From IMG/VR virus record IMGVR_UViG_3300046538_000303, positions 1 through 42,890 of that record: a DNA stretch of 42,890 bases, one strand, 5' to 3'. The position numbers and the translations under genes were made by a program. The stretch is from a virus. Under the pieces are notes generated by a model. That model ran no database searches. It was not told the DNA's origin and saw only the letters and a program-made list of their open reading frames with translations. Every line of letters starts with the position of its first letter. The first letter of the stretch is position 1. This document shows positions 16,604 through 25,386 of this stretch, in pieces.

Positions 16604-16765
16604 TTACGCTCCGATGTCTTGTTGCGGCTTCGCCAGCACCACGTCGCCGTCACGCAGGCGCCGGTTCCAGTATTCGGTGTTGGGCACTTCGCGGCCCTCT
16701 TCGGGCAACAGGTCGAGCAGGTCCGGGTCCCGGATCACGAGGCCCGGCGCGGGTTGAACGTACAT
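16604..16765 (-). CDS. DUF2635 small tail protein (Mu gp38-like)
   Basis: A 53-aa protein, MYVQPAPGLVIRDPDLLDLL, ending with NRRLRDGDVVLAKPQ, matching the DUF2635 family found just before the sheath gene in Mu-like phages. I chose the ATG at 16765 over an upstream in-frame start at 16813, which would overlap the preceding gene and adds residues unlike the family. Its role is unknown; it may help sheath assembly. Confidence 0.88.
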   Translation of the reverse strand: MYVQPAPGLVIRDPDLLDLLPEEGREVPNTEYWNRRLRDGDVVLAKPQQDIGA

Positions 16766-16775
16766 AGTGTTTTCC

Positions 16776-17324
16776 TTATTGCGGAAGGGGAATGTCGATG
16801 CCGACCACGCCACCGGCGCTAATGGTCACTTCGGCGAGCGGCACGGCGACAGGTTCCAGCGGGCCCGGGGCTTCGAAGACAGGGTCGAAGACCTCCACGA
16901 GCTCACACCGCACCGACCACTTCGTCCATGCGACGAAATTGCGCGCCTCCGACGTAATCTCCGTAGAGGTTTCGATCGTGATCCGCTGCGTCAGCCTCAC
17001 GAAGCCGGGGCTCGCCAGCAGCGCCTGCTCGATGTGAGCGTCAAGATCCTCGATCTCGTCCTGCGCAGCCTCGCCGGTTGCCGCAGCCAGCCGTGACTCC
17101 ATCTCCAGCGTGACCGCCGACGTGAAGTCAGGCCTCGACGCGGTCATCGTTTCCTTGCTCGTATAAGACACGCGGACGAGGAGCGACGGCATCGTTTCGG
17201 ATTGCGAAGGCAACACGCCAGGCGAGGCAAGCAGCCTGACGCGATTGGTCGAGCGCAGAACGGACAGCGCATCCATGGCGGCACGCCGGATCTGGCGACG
17301 CGCGGTTATGGGGAGATAGCTCAT
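16776..17324 (-). CDS. Tail terminator / completion-like protein
   Basis: A 182-aa protein placed between the head-tail joining gene and the Mu gp38-like gene, where tail completion or terminator proteins (Mu gp37-like) are encoded. It has an N-terminal helix rich in Arg (ARRQIRRAAMDALSVLRS), then alternating strands with LLVRVSYTSKETM and LTQRITIETSTEITSEA (about 110-126). An ATG at 17324 overlaps the previous stop by one base; a GTG three bases earlier is also possible. The function is inferred from position and fold-like pattern only. Confidence 0.72.
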   Translation of the reverse strand: MSYLPITARRQIRRAAMDALSVLRSTNRVRLLASPGVLPSQSETMPSLLVRVSYTSKETMTASRPDFTSAVTLEMESRLAAATGEAAQDEIEDLDAHIEQALLASPGFVRLTQRITIETSTEITSEARNFVAWTKWSVRCELVEVFDPVFEAPGPLEPVAVPLAEVTISAGGVVGIDIPLPQ

Positions 17325-17641
17325 CACGGGTCCAGGTTGAGGATCAGGTTCGCCCAGCCGTGACTGTCGTCGCGCACGTCGTTGACGGAATACGTCTCAC
17401 CAGTACGGAGGATCGTCAGGCGGTCACCCTGCAGGGGCTGCGTCGGGAACTGGGACAGCTGGACTCCGAGCATGGGCCGTGCGGTTGTCACACCCATGCC
17501 ACTCTGCGGATCGATCTCGACATATGCAGCAACGAAATTTCCGGCGATATTGAATGGCCGCGTCGTCGCCGGCATGTAGCGGACCGGCTCGCCAAACACA
17601 TTCACGATCGGGCCGGCTACCAGGCTGTCCCAGTCAATCAT
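17324..17641 (-). CDS. Head-tail joining protein (gpFII-like)
   Basis: A 105-aa beta-rich protein (MIDWDSLVAGPIVNVFGEPV) with the phrases PLQGDRLTILRTGETYSVND (about 74-93) and DSHGWANLILN near the end. This pattern of a small beta-barrel is typical of the gpFII/phage head-tail joining family in lambda-type heads. It overlaps the small upstream gene by one base (TAATG) and the downstream gene likewise, fitting a compact connector operon. Confidence 0.8.
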   Translation of the reverse strand: MIDWDSLVAGPIVNVFGEPVRYMPATTRPFNIAGNFVAAYVEIDPQSGMGVTTARPMLGVQLSQFPTQPLQGDRLTILRTGETYSVNDVRDDSHGWANLILNLDP

Positions 17642-17856
17642 TACGCGCCCTGGCCGTCGATCTGGATCGATGGGCCGACGCCGGCGTCGACAGCGTCGTC
17701 GTCGGGTTCGGCGATGAAACCCTTCTCGTACAGCGCCTTCGCTTCGCTCAACGGCAGAGTCAGCTTCGCGCCAGGGCCGTGCAGGACGCCGTCGACGTCG
17801 ACCGATTTGCGCTTTGCCACCATCACTTCGATGGTCTCTTCTTTATTATTTGCCAT
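17641..17856 (-). CDS. Small connector-region protein
   Basis: A 71-aa acidic protein (MANNKEETIEVMVAKRKSVD) with LPLSEAKALYEKGFIAEPDD in the second half. Small proteins of this type follow the major capsid gene in many lambda-like and Mu-like phages and may function like gpFI. It starts one base from the capsid stop and is coupled to the gpFII-like gene. I cannot give a firm family. Confidence 0.75.
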   Translation of the reverse strand: MANNKEETIEVMVAKRKSVDVDGVLHGPGAKLTLPLSEAKALYEKGFIAEPDDDAVDAGVGPSIQIDGQGA

Positions 17857-17857
17857 G

Positions 17858-18913
17858 TTAGATCACCTGTGCGGACATGGACGCGTTGACACGCGACGGG
17901 ATGACGATGGGAGCCGACTGCATCAGCAGGATGCGCTGCGCGGGATCGTTCTCGAGCCAGGTCTTCGGAGCGTAAGGCATCGCCTCGTAGTTGAATGCCG
18001 GATCCATGATCATGCCGAATGCGCGAGTCCCCAGCAGCTGGTCGCTGACGAGGGCAACGGAACCGTCAGGAATCATCGGCTGCTCGACGTTGTTGTCGTC
18101 GACGAACCAGTCGTTGTAGACCCACAGGTCCAGGTTGCCCCAGCGTCCCTTGTACTGAGCACCCAGCTTGACCTGCGCACCCGGGTTGATGTTGTTGCCG
18201 TTGTCCGACATCTTCGGGTAGATGATCGCGCCCTGCAGCGCCGGGTCGAGCTTGAAACCCTGCCAGGCACTTGTGCTGAACACGACGTCCGAGACGACGG
18301 CGCCCGACTTCTTGAGCACCTGTTGCGACCAGGTCTCGATGTCATTCGATGGCGATGCGGTATTGGCGGTGATGTTGGCTTGGATCCATTTCCCGCCGGA
18401 GGCCTTCGCGATCGTCAGGCTCGGGTCGCGACCGAAGTCGACCACGACGGTCGGGAAGCCGTCGCCGGTAATGGTGACGGTGCCGCTGATCAGCGCCGAT
18501 GCCGCCATCCATTCGAGGCGACGGTTCAGCATGTCCAGCTGGTCGGTCAGCTCGGCTTCCAGATTGGCCGCTTCGCGCTCGGCACCGGTCAGTGCGCCGC
18601 CGATGTGCTCGCCGATCATGCGGCGGACGGGCTTGCGCAGGTCGGGGGCGCGCTTGTCCTTGACGTAGGCTGGCTTGAACTGGTTGGTCTGGTAGCGGCG
18701 CTGTTCGACCAGCTTGCCTTCGACCAGCGGCGAGACGAACGGCGACATGCGACGCTTGCCGACATCGACGTCGATCGAGACATATTCGGTATCGCTCATC
18801 ACGACCGTGCCGAAGAAGCGGTCGAGCAGGAACTGCTGCGCCAGCTTCAGGTTCGGCACGACCTGGATCAGCGCGTTCGTGTCGTACATGAAGGTATTGT
18901 TTGCCAAAGGCAT
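17858..18913 (-). CDS. Major capsid protein, lambda gpE-like
   Basis: A 351-aa major head subunit of the lambda E family. Cues: FLLDRFFGTVVMSDTEYVSI (about 28-47), DVGKRRMSPFVSPLVEGKLV (about 50-69), the APDLRKPVRRMIGEHIGGAL segment (about 88-107), and DLWVYNDWFVDDN (about 260-272). The gene has a good ribosome site (TGGAGA eight bases before ATG) and is separated from the decoration-protein gene by a strong hairpin. Confidence 0.96.
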   Translation of the reverse strand: MPLANNTFMYDTNALIQVVPNLKLAQQFLLDRFFGTVVMSDTEYVSIDVDVGKRRMSPFVSPLVEGKLVEQRRYQTNQFKPAYVKDKRAPDLRKPVRRMIGEHIGGALTGAEREAANLEAELTDQLDMLNRRLEWMAASALISGTVTITGDGFPTVVVDFGRDPSLTIAKASGGKWIQANITANTASPSNDIETWSQQVLKKSGAVVSDVVFSTSAWQGFKLDPALQGAIIYPKMSDNGNNINPGAQVKLGAQYKGRWGNLDLWVYNDWFVDDNNVEQPMIPDGSVALVSDQLLGTRAFGMIMDPAFNYEAMPYAPKTWLENDPAQRILLMQSAPIVIPSRVNASMSAQVI

Positions 18914-18936
18914 TGATGTTCTCCAGTGGAAGGGGC

Positions 18937-18962
18937 AAAAAAAATTCCGCTCAAGGCGGAAT
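18937..18962 (-). terminator. Rho-independent terminator or attenuator before the capsid gene
   Basis: On the - strand ATTCCGC and GCGGAAT form a 7-bp stem with a 5-base loop followed by eight T. It lies between the decoration-protein stop (18987) and the capsid start (18913), only 24 bases before the capsid ATG. Confidence 0.82.
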
Positions 18963-18986
18963 CATTTGTTGGCCCAGGGATTACGG

Positions 18987-19400
18987 TTAGGTCGGGTCAG
19001 CAGCCGAGACGGCGGACTTGACGAAAATTCCGAGCGGACGAAGCGCATCCTTCAGTCCGGCCAGTGTCCAGGATGCGTCGAAGTTCAGTGCATTACCGTT
19101 CAGCTCACCGGTCAGGTAGACGCCGCACTGGACGGCGCCGCCGCTGGCATCAGCGACGTCGGCGAGGACAGCAACCGGGTTCTGGCTGCCGTCGCCCGCG
19201 GTTTTCACCGACAGGATGTAGTTGCCGCTGGCCGTGATCTTGCCCAGCACCGAGCCACGCGGCAGCGTGCCGGCGCCGAGCGTCACCGTGTCGGTGACGA
19301 TCTTCTGGTTGCCGGCGATCAGTTGGTCCGGCAGATAGACCTCGGCGGCAATGCCGGGAGCCTGGCCGTTGTCGCCAATCGAAGTGGTTGCGAGAGTCAT
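18987..19400 (-). CDS. Head decoration protein, lambda gpD-like
   Basis: A 137-aa capsid-stabilising protein. Family cues: LPDQLIAGNQKIVTDTVTLG (about 23-42), LPRGSVLGKITASGNYILSV (about 46-65) and GVYLTGELNGNALNFDASW (about 92-110). gpD trimers bind the expanded head at the three-fold positions. It lies between the scaffold and capsid genes, the lambda order C-Nu3-D-E. Confidence 0.94.
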   Translation of the reverse strand: MTLATTSIGDNGQAPGIAAEVYLPDQLIAGNQKIVTDTVTLGAGTLPRGSVLGKITASGNYILSVKTAGDGSQNPVAVLADVADASGGAVQCGVYLTGELNGNALNFDASWTLAGLKDALRPLGIFVKSAVSAADPT

Positions 19401-19432
19401 GCTTGCCTTTCAGGTTGTCTTGCGATGAAAAA

Positions 19433-19999
19433 TCAGGATTCGCCGCGACGCTTCTTGCCAGCGGCGAGGATCATGGCGGCAGCGCCCTGCGGACCATTCG
19501 GCGCGGCCGCGCTGCTCGCCCCGACGTTTTGATTCGGCACCTTGGCCATGCGGCTAGCCAGCGATTGTTGCGCCGCCGGCGCAGTGCTGCCTGCGGCAAA
19601 TGCGTCCAGCATGCCGATCGCGGCCTTAGCGCTCATGCTCGTGTTGAATGCCAGGTGAGCTGCGACATCCGGGCGAGTGCCCGAAGCCTTGCTGCCGAAG
19701 ATGGCGGCACAGCGTGCACGTTCCTTAGCTCGCGCGGCCTTTTCCTTATCGTTTTCACCGGCGGCGTCAGCATCCGGGTCTTCCTCATCCTCGGCGTCGG
19801 CGCCGTCCTTGTCGTCGTCGCCATCCTTCTTGTCCAGCTCTTCCATGCGTTTAGCGTAGTCGTCGTCGGATTCACCATCACGCTGCTTGCGCTCGTCGTC
19901 CTGGCCCGTGTCGTCGCCATCCTGGTCGTCTTCCGCGCGGATGCCCGCGCGGCCCAACAGGTGAGCGAACGAAAAGGCCTTGTTCGTTTTTTTAGCCAT
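19433..19999 (-). CDS. Capsid assembly scaffold-like protein
   Basis: A 188-aa protein with a very acidic middle (about 22-82, many Asp and Glu, e.g. KKDGDDDKDGADAEDEEDPD), followed by a helical Ala-rich C-terminus that ends in a basic patch (AGKKRRGES). An acidic, low-complexity body with a short basic tail is typical of scaffolding proteins, which bind the capsid protein electrostatically. Its position between protease and gpD equals lambda Nu3, but here it is an independent frame and not an internal start within the protease gene. Confidence 0.75.
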   Translation of the reverse strand: MAKKTNKAFSFAHLLGRAGIRAEDDQDGDDTGQDDERKQRDGESDDDYAKRMEELDKKDGDDDKDGADAEDEEDPDADAAGENDKEKAARAKERARCAAIFGSKASGTRPDVAAHLAFNTSMSAKAAIGMLDAFAAGSTAPAAQQSLASRMAKVPNQNVGASSAAAPNGPQGAAAMILAAGKKRRGES

Positions 20000-20011
20000 G
20001 CTTGACTCTTT

Positions 20012-20875
20012 CTATGATTGGTTGATTTCAGCGAGCAATGCCCGAAATGCCGCGTCCGGCGCCATGACGCCGTCCGCGAGCCCCTGCGAAACGCCTACTT
20101 CACCTAGGTAGGTGACAGCCTGCGTTGCCCGGACCTGCTCGGCCGGGATATTCCTGTTGCGGGCGACCGTCGTTACGAACAATTCACCCATCGTGTCGAT
20201 CTGCTCCTGGAATCGTGCCTTCGCTTCGGCAGACAGTTCGATCTCGGGATGGCCGTCGGCCTTGCGGTCGCCGTACGTGAGGATCGTCGCCTTGAAGCCG
20301 GCCCGGTCGAGCGCTTTGGACCAATCCATATGGATCCAGATCACGCCCACGCTCCCGGTACCGCCGGTCCTTGGGACGTAGATCCTGTCGGCCGCACTGG
20401 CGATCGCATACGCCGCGCTATAGGCGGCCTCGTTGAGGATTGCCCAAATCGGCTTGCTGCCACGTGCCTCGTAGATCGCGTCGACCAGGTCGAAGCAGCC
20501 TGCGACTTCACCACCTGGGCTGTCGATGTCCAGCACGATGGCGTCGACCTTCGAATCGCACAGCGCCGTCAGAAAATTTTGGCGGATGCCGTCATAGCCA
20601 GTCATGCCCGAGTACGGGCGCAGCGTGCCCAGTTTCTGCACCAAGGTGCCGGCGACTTGGATAATGGCGGCGCCACCGATCACGTCATAGCCCAGGCGAG
20701 GACTGTCACCAGGCGCGTTGTAGTCGTAATCGTCGTCCTCCATCATGCGCACGCCGCGCTGGATCTGCGCGATGCCCATGCGTTCCGCCAGGGCGGCCAT
20801 GACAACCTCGGCCTTGCCTGGCGTGATCGCCAGCGGCGTATTGAACAGTCGCTGGGCGAGGAATGGGAAATTCAT
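20012..20875 (-). CDS. Head maturation protease, S49 family (lambda gpC-like)
   Basis: A 287-aa signal-peptide-peptidase-type serine protease that trims the portal and scaffold during head maturation. The motifs IVLDIDSPGGEVAG (about 113-126), a catalytic Ser153 in AYSAAYAIAS, and Lys205 in YGDRKADGHP (the S49 Ser-Lys dyad) are visible. The ATG at 20875 overlaps the portal stop by one base (TAATG); a longer in-frame start at 20929 would lie inside the portal gene and adds unrelated residues. Confidence 0.93.
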   Translation of the reverse strand: MNFPFLAQRLFNTPLAITPGKAEVVMAALAERMGIAQIQRGVRMMEDDDYDYNAPGDSPRLGYDVIGGAAIIQVAGTLVQKLGTLRPYSGMTGYDGIRQNFLTALCDSKVDAIVLDIDSPGGEVAGCFDLVDAIYEARGSKPIWAILNEAAYSAAYAIASAADRIYVPRTGGTGSVGVIWIHMDWSKALDRAGFKATILTYGDRKADGHPEIELSAEAKARFQEQIDTMGELFVTTVARNRNIPAEQVRATQAVTYLGEVGVSQGLADGVMAPDAAFRALLAEINQS

Positions 20876-22506
20876 TAAGTCGGCTCCTGTGTCGTTGTGG
20901 CCTGGGTCGCATCTGCTCCCACTGCCCATTGCGGCAACGGCAGGCCGTGGTCCTTGAAGCGTTGGATCTCGATCGCGCGCTGCGCGACGGTCTCGCGCCA
21001 GTCGTTGCCGCCCAATTCGGCCGCTTCGTCCTCGAGCGTGGATAGGCCCGCGTCCATACCGAGTACGGAGCCCTGACGTTCCTTAACCGGATCGATCACA
21101 CCGCGGCCTGGCCCCATCCACTTGGCACGTGAATACGCACCTCGGAATTCGTGGTACGGCGGCGCGCCAGCGGGCAATGGCAGGTTGTCGACCTCCATCG
21201 CTTCCTCTGTGAATGCGGCGACGACGGGCTGCCCAAAGCCGGTGGCGAACGATGCGCGCCGGCGTGACAGGGTTTTCCAGGCCTCGAGCAGAGCACCGCG
21301 CGCGGAGCTGTAGTTCACGTCCGACCAGTCATTGCTCACCTGCTGGGCGGACAGGCCTGCCGCCGAGGCGACGTTACGCAAAACCGCTGCCTCGAAGTCG
21401 CGGAAATTGGGGTTCGGACGCGTCGCGGTGACGGCATTGATCTTCTCGCCCGGATACAGGATGGGCATGCGCGCGCCATTCAGCTTGAGCTGCGCTTCCC
21501 CGTGATAGGCCTCACGGTCTTTCTGATACGCGCCGACGTCATCCTCGCCGGCCAGCGCACCCTCGACCATCGCGTGATCGTATGGCGACTCGATGTATGC
21601 GGCGAAAATCGCATTGATGACTGCAGCATCCAGCTCGGCCACGTCGTACTTGACCAGCATCTTGAGCCGCTGCAGCACCGGCGTAAATATGCCAGCGCCG
21701 CCGCGGTGCTGCCCGGCACGTTCGTGCTCGAAATCGTGCACGATGACCGGGCGTCCCCACTCGGTTTCGCGCGGAATCCGCTCCCAGGTCATCGAGTCGG
21801 CCGCACTGAAGTAGTCGCCCTGGTGGGCTCGGCGGATGTGGTAGAACGCCGCGGCGCCGTATTCGTCAATCTCGACGCCGCCGCGCAGCTGCTGTGAGTC
21901 GAACCGCAGCTGAGGATTCGATAGCCGGTCGGGATCGATGATCTGCAGTGCAGTAGCGTAGCGCGCCCGACCAGGCGCGACACGTTCCGGCAGCCAGCAC
22001 AGCTTGCCGAGCGCATCGCCGTCGATCAGTTTGTGACGGAACGCCAGGTACCACATCTGCGGCATGGTCATGTTCCGCTGCGCATCGCAGTAGTGACCGA
22101 TGTCGAGTGCCCACGTGCGGTAACTCGCGCCAAGCGCCTCGCTGAACTCGTCGGCCCACACGTGGTCGAACCCCTTGATGCCCGTGTGCCGCGCGAGCGC
22201 CAAGTAATCCGGCTTGAAGATCGGCCGGAAGTTCGCGCCGATGACGTTGTCCAGCGTGCGTGTGACCGCGCCGGATGCCCAGCCGTCGTTGCGCACCAGG
22301 TCGCGAACGCGGGCGACGATCGTGTCGCGGTAGATGTTGAGGTCGCCGTCGACAGAACCCAGGTACGGGGTCCACGACGACATGTGCTGGCCGGTCCGGT
22401 CGGCAGCGTCATAAGGCACCCGGCTGCCGCCGACCAGCATCGATGCGCGGCGCGACCGGATCGGATTGCCGCTCGCGTCGAGAATAGTGACGGGACGGCT
22501 CATCAA
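20875..22506 (-). CDS. Portal protein, lambda gpB family
   Basis: A 543-aa portal subunit; twelve copies form the DNA entry ring of the head. Family cues: RDTIVARVRDLVRNDGWASG (about 61-80), NVIGANFRPIFKPDYLAL (about 87-104), DGDALGKLCWLPERV (about 162-176), and NPNFRDFEAAVLRNVASAAG (about 361-380). The C-terminal Gln/Thr-rich tail is typical. It overlaps the gpW gene by four bases. Confidence 0.95.
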   Translation of the reverse strand: MMSRPVTILDASGNPIRSRRASMLVGGSRVPYDAADRTGQHMSSWTPYLGSVDGDLNIYRDTIVARVRDLVRNDGWASGAVTRTLDNVIGANFRPIFKPDYLALARHTGIKGFDHVWADEFSEALGASYRTWALDIGHYCDAQRNMTMPQMWYLAFRHKLIDGDALGKLCWLPERVAPGRARYATALQIIDPDRLSNPQLRFDSQQLRGGVEIDEYGAAAFYHIRRAHQGDYFSAADSMTWERIPRETEWGRPVIVHDFEHERAGQHRGGAGIFTPVLQRLKMLVKYDVAELDAAVINAIFAAYIESPYDHAMVEGALAGEDDVGAYQKDREAYHGEAQLKLNGARMPILYPGEKINAVTATRPNPNFRDFEAAVLRNVASAAGLSAQQVSNDWSDVNYSSARGALLEAWKTLSRRRASFATGFGQPVVAAFTEEAMEVDNLPLPAGAPPYHEFRGAYSRAKWMGPGRGVIDPVKERQGSVLGMDAGLSTLEDEAAELGGNDWRETVAQRAIEIQRFKDHGLPLPQWAVGADATQATTTQEPT

Positions 22507-22766
22507 TACCTCATCGTCATCGCGCGGCGCGGACGGGCAACGATGCCCAGTTGCGCCTGCAGGGTTTGGATCAATGCTGCGAGGTCGGCGATATTCGCCT
22601 TCGTGTACGTAACCGACTTCGAGCCGTCACCTTGCGTGTATGAGTAGGACTCGCCCTTTGCCCCGGTCGACAGGTCGATATACGCCTGCTGGGCATTTGC
22701 CAGCGCCGTGCGGAGTGCAGACGTCTGCACACCCGCGAGCAGGCCGCGGCTGGGGTTGAAAGACAT
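22503..22766 (-). CDS. Head completion protein, gpW family
   Basis: An 87-aa protein with the gpW pattern: LRTALANAQQAYIDLSTGAK (about 18-37), then SYTQGDGSKSVTYTKANIAD (about 42-61) and LAALIQTLQAQLGI. gpW binds the portal after packaging and prepares it for tail attachment. It lies between terminase and portal exactly as in lambda. Confidence 0.93.
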   Translation of the reverse strand: MSFNPSRGLLAGVQTSALRTALANAQQAYIDLSTGAKGESYSYTQGDGSKSVTYTKANIADLAALIQTLQAQLGIVARPRRAMTMRY

Positions 22767-22769
22767 GAT

Positions 22770-24827
22770 TTATCCTTTGCTTAAGAGGCCGGCAAGCCGG
22801 CTGCGCTTCTGTTGTATGCCAACGGTAGCAACGACGGGCGCCAGTGTGACGCGTGCCGATCGCAGCTTTTCAAGCGCGCTGCCCGCCTGTGCCGCAGCGG
22901 GCACGGGCTCCGCGACGTTCTCCGGCTGGGCCAGCGGCAGATCGAACAGGTCGGAGATCGGCGGGTTGACCGCAGCCTCGAGCTTTGCCCACATCTTGTC
23001 GGTGTAGCGATGCAGGTCGAGGCTATGCGCCGAGAACATCGCGTAGACCGTGCAGTCCAGCACCTCGTTGCGCTGCCGGCGCTTGACCCAGCGGTACTGC
23101 TCGCCGGTCGCGGTTCGCTGCAGCACGCGCACCTCGGCCGTCAGCTGCTCGTAGAACTCGTCGCCCAGGCCGGCCGAGAAGTGCACACAGCCCGGGCCCG
23201 GCGTCGTGACCTGCAGGCGACCATGCATCAGATCTTTCGCCGTGTCGGTACCGACCATCCACAGCTTGACGCCGCGCTGGATGACCTTTCCGCGATGGTT
23301 CACGTCCTGCAGGCTGCTGCGACCCTTGACGGGCTGGCCCTGCTTCGTGTCGCCCTTGACCGCGAAGATCTTGCGGCGCGCGCGCATGCGGCAGAAGTTG
23401 TACGCCTGGTGCGTGAAGTGGCCGCCGGTATCGATGGCGGCCGCTTCGATCGACAGGTATTGGCCGCCCTCGTGACGGAGCTGCAGCTGCAGGTACGGGT
23501 CGAGCTTTTCCTCCCACTCGCGCTCGTCCGCCGGATTTGCATCGATGACGTGATGGTCGACCACCCACATCTCCTCGCCGCGGCCGAATGCCCACAGGAC
23601 GATCTCGAAGCGGTTGCCCTGCACGTCGATCCCGGCCACTAACACCAGGCCTCCGCGCGGCACCGTCCGTAGCGCATACTTTTCCGCGCGCTGCTTCAGC
23701 GCGTCGGCTTCGGTCTGCTCGACTTCTTCCTGCCAGGTCTCGCCCAGCGTCGTATTCACGAACGTTTTCAGTTCGCTGGTGTCGCCGGTGCGCGCCTTGT
23801 CGACGGCGGCCAGGTAGTCCCTGACGATCTGCTCCCAAGTCGCCTGAGGGCTGTATGCGGTCCAGACGTGGAACGCGATCGCGCGCGGCGTCGCAACCAG
23901 GTCGCCGTCGACGTTGCGGAAACGTGACTGCTCGTCGATCCACGTTCCGTCCTCGGCCACCCAACGCCCGAGGTGCCACACACGCAGATAGTCGGCCTGG
24001 TTGTACAACACGCCGCAATGTGGACACGCGTGGCCGACGGTCGACGGGTCCCGGTTGACCCACTTGAAGCCGTACGGCTTGCCCTTCCCGCCCCATTCGA
24101 TGGGGTGACGCTCGCCGCAGGTCGGACACGGCACATGGAAGCGGAAGCGCAGATCGCATGTTTCCTCGCGCGCCTCGGTACGACTGAAGCCCTTGAGCTT
24201 CGGCGTCGACCCCATGATTTGCTTCGGGAAGACGGCACCTTCCGTGCGCTTGCCTGCCAGCTTGTCCGGGCTTCCCTCCTTTTCGATGTCCTGGTCGAAG
24301 CCGTCCAGCTCGTCCAGAATCGCCACATCGACCGAGATCCGGCGATAGCTGCGCGCGGCCTTGCCACCCTTGATGTACAGGCGGGATCCAAGGAAGACCT
24401 TGCTGCTGAGCGTGTCACGCTTGTCGTTGCCTTTCCCCTTCGGGAAGACGTCCTCCATCGCCTTCACGTCGCGCAGCATCGTGTCGACCTCGACCTTCAC
24501 GAACTCGTCGGCATCGTCGTCGGTAGGCTGCCACACGGCCTGGTTACGGCGCTTGTGATGCGCGAAGTAAGCGATTGCAGCAACCAGCATCTTCGTGTAG
24601 CCGACCCGGGCCGACTTCTTCACGACGACGACTTCGATGTCGTCGTTACTGAAGGCGTCCATGATCGCGGGCTGAAACGGGTACGCGATCCATGCCCCCT
24701 CGACGTACGACGACTCGGCGCTCAGATAGAAGTGCTTGGCCGCCCACTCCGACAGCCGCAGCGGCTCGGGCGCCTCAAGGCTCTTCAACCCCCGGCGAAT
24801 CGCCTTCTGAATCTCCGTCATGTCCAT
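22770..24827 (-). CDS. terL: Terminase large subunit, GpA family
   Basis: A 685-aa packaging motor and nuclease. An N-terminal ATPase domain has the variant P-loop VVVVKKSARVGYTK (about 67-80), and VDVAILDELDGFD (about 147-159) is the Walker B region with Asp-Glu. A zinc-like cluster CPTCGERHP...CPHCG spans about 236-275. The nuclease domain begins near 390 with LVLVAGIDVQGNRFEIVLW, whose Asp is expected to bind metal. The length fits GpA proteins. Its start overlaps the small subunit gene by 53 bases. The family usually makes cohesive ends. Confidence 0.96.
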   Translation of the reverse strand: MDMTEIQKAIRRGLKSLEAPEPLRLSEWAAKHFYLSAESSYVEGAWIAYPFQPAIMDAFSNDDIEVVVVKKSARVGYTKMLVAAIAYFAHHKRRNQAVWQPTDDDADEFVKVEVDTMLRDVKAMEDVFPKGKGNDKRDTLSSKVFLGSRLYIKGGKAARSYRRISVDVAILDELDGFDQDIEKEGSPDKLAGKRTEGAVFPKQIMGSTPKLKGFSRTEAREETCDLRFRFHVPCPTCGERHPIEWGGKGKPYGFKWVNRDPSTVGHACPHCGVLYNQADYLRVWHLGRWVAEDGTWIDEQSRFRNVDGDLVATPRAIAFHVWTAYSPQATWEQIVRDYLAAVDKARTGDTSELKTFVNTTLGETWQEEVEQTEADALKQRAEKYALRTVPRGGLVLVAGIDVQGNRFEIVLWAFGRGEEMWVVDHHVIDANPADEREWEEKLDPYLQLQLRHEGGQYLSIEAAAIDTGGHFTHQAYNFCRMRARRKIFAVKGDTKQGQPVKGRSSLQDVNHRGKVIQRGVKLWMVGTDTAKDLMHGRLQVTTPGPGCVHFSAGLGDEFYEQLTAEVRVLQRTATGEQYRWVKRRQRNEVLDCTVYAMFSAHSLDLHRYTDKMWAKLEAAVNPPISDLFDLPLAQPENVAEPVPAAAQAGSALEKLRSARVTLAPVVATVGIQQKRSRLAGLLSKG

Positions 24828-25287
24828 CGTCTTCCTCCAGCTGCGCAGCCGCGGCGATGTTGCGTGCGCGGTTGATTTCGCCGGTGATGATGGCGATGTC
24901 CTCGGCGGTTAAATTCTTCGATCGACGTTTGATGTTGACGGGGATGGATTCCAGCACGGCGGCGACCTTGCGCCCCATCGTGGCCAGTGCCATCTCCAGC
25001 GCTGCCACCGGCGCGAGCTCGCGACGGGTCACGGCGTTCTGCATTGCGATGCGGTCGCGCTGTTCGCGCGCCAGGGCGGCGCGTTCTGCCGCGAGATCCA
25101 GTTCGCCGGCGGCAGCCCGGCCGGCGGCCTGCTCACGCAGGTGCGCGCAGTAGCACTCCAGCCAGATCCCGGCCGGCTGGCCCTGCCGCAGCACTTCGCG
25201 GCGCAGCAGATCGCTTACGGCCTGCTGGCTGATGCCGACCAGCCGGCCGAAAGCGGACTGCGTCACCGAAGACTGCAGGTCCACCAT
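24775..25287 (-). CDS. Terminase small subunit, Nu1-like / DUF1441
   Basis: A 170-aa DNA-recognition subunit. An N-terminal winged-helix-type segment (SVTQSAFGRLVGISQQAVSD, about 6-25) reads cos DNA. It is followed by a long charged helix (about 60-90, AERAALAREQRDRIAMQNA) and a C-terminal part that binds the large subunit and ends in an acidic tail (EEDDGHDGDSEGD). It lies directly upstream of the large subunit and overlaps it. Confidence 0.88.
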   Translation of the reverse strand: MVDLQSSVTQSAFGRLVGISQQAVSDLLRREVLRQGQPAGIWLECYCAHLREQAAGRAAAGELDLAAERAALAREQRDRIAMQNAVTRRELAPVAALEMALATMGRKVAAVLESIPVNIKRRSKNLTAEDIAIITGEINRARNIAAAAQLEEDDGHDGDSEGDSPGVEEP

Positions 25288-25386
25288 ACAACCCCCTTAG
25301 AAAATTTCTCGAAGTAGCGAAAGATCGGGGCGCGCAATGCCCTCGATACCGGATCCCCGGGGAAGGACCCATCCGACCATCCAGCC

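Noticed and set aside
15251-16822. A 523-codon + frame opposite the sheath gene
   Set aside because: Shadow frame: Arg/Gly/Val-rich composition, no motifs, and it covers a certain sheath gene.
17360-18916. A 518-codon + frame opposite the major capsid gene
   Set aside because: Shadow of the capsid and connector genes; composition is typical of antisense GC-rich frames.
22775-22800. A GCCGGC-TT-GCCGGC hairpin as terminator after the large terminase gene
   Set aside because: It lies within the terminase coding end and has no T run after it.
23023-24159. A 378-codon - frame inside the large terminase gene
   Set aside because: Different frame of a certain terminase gene; Arg-rich with no domain.
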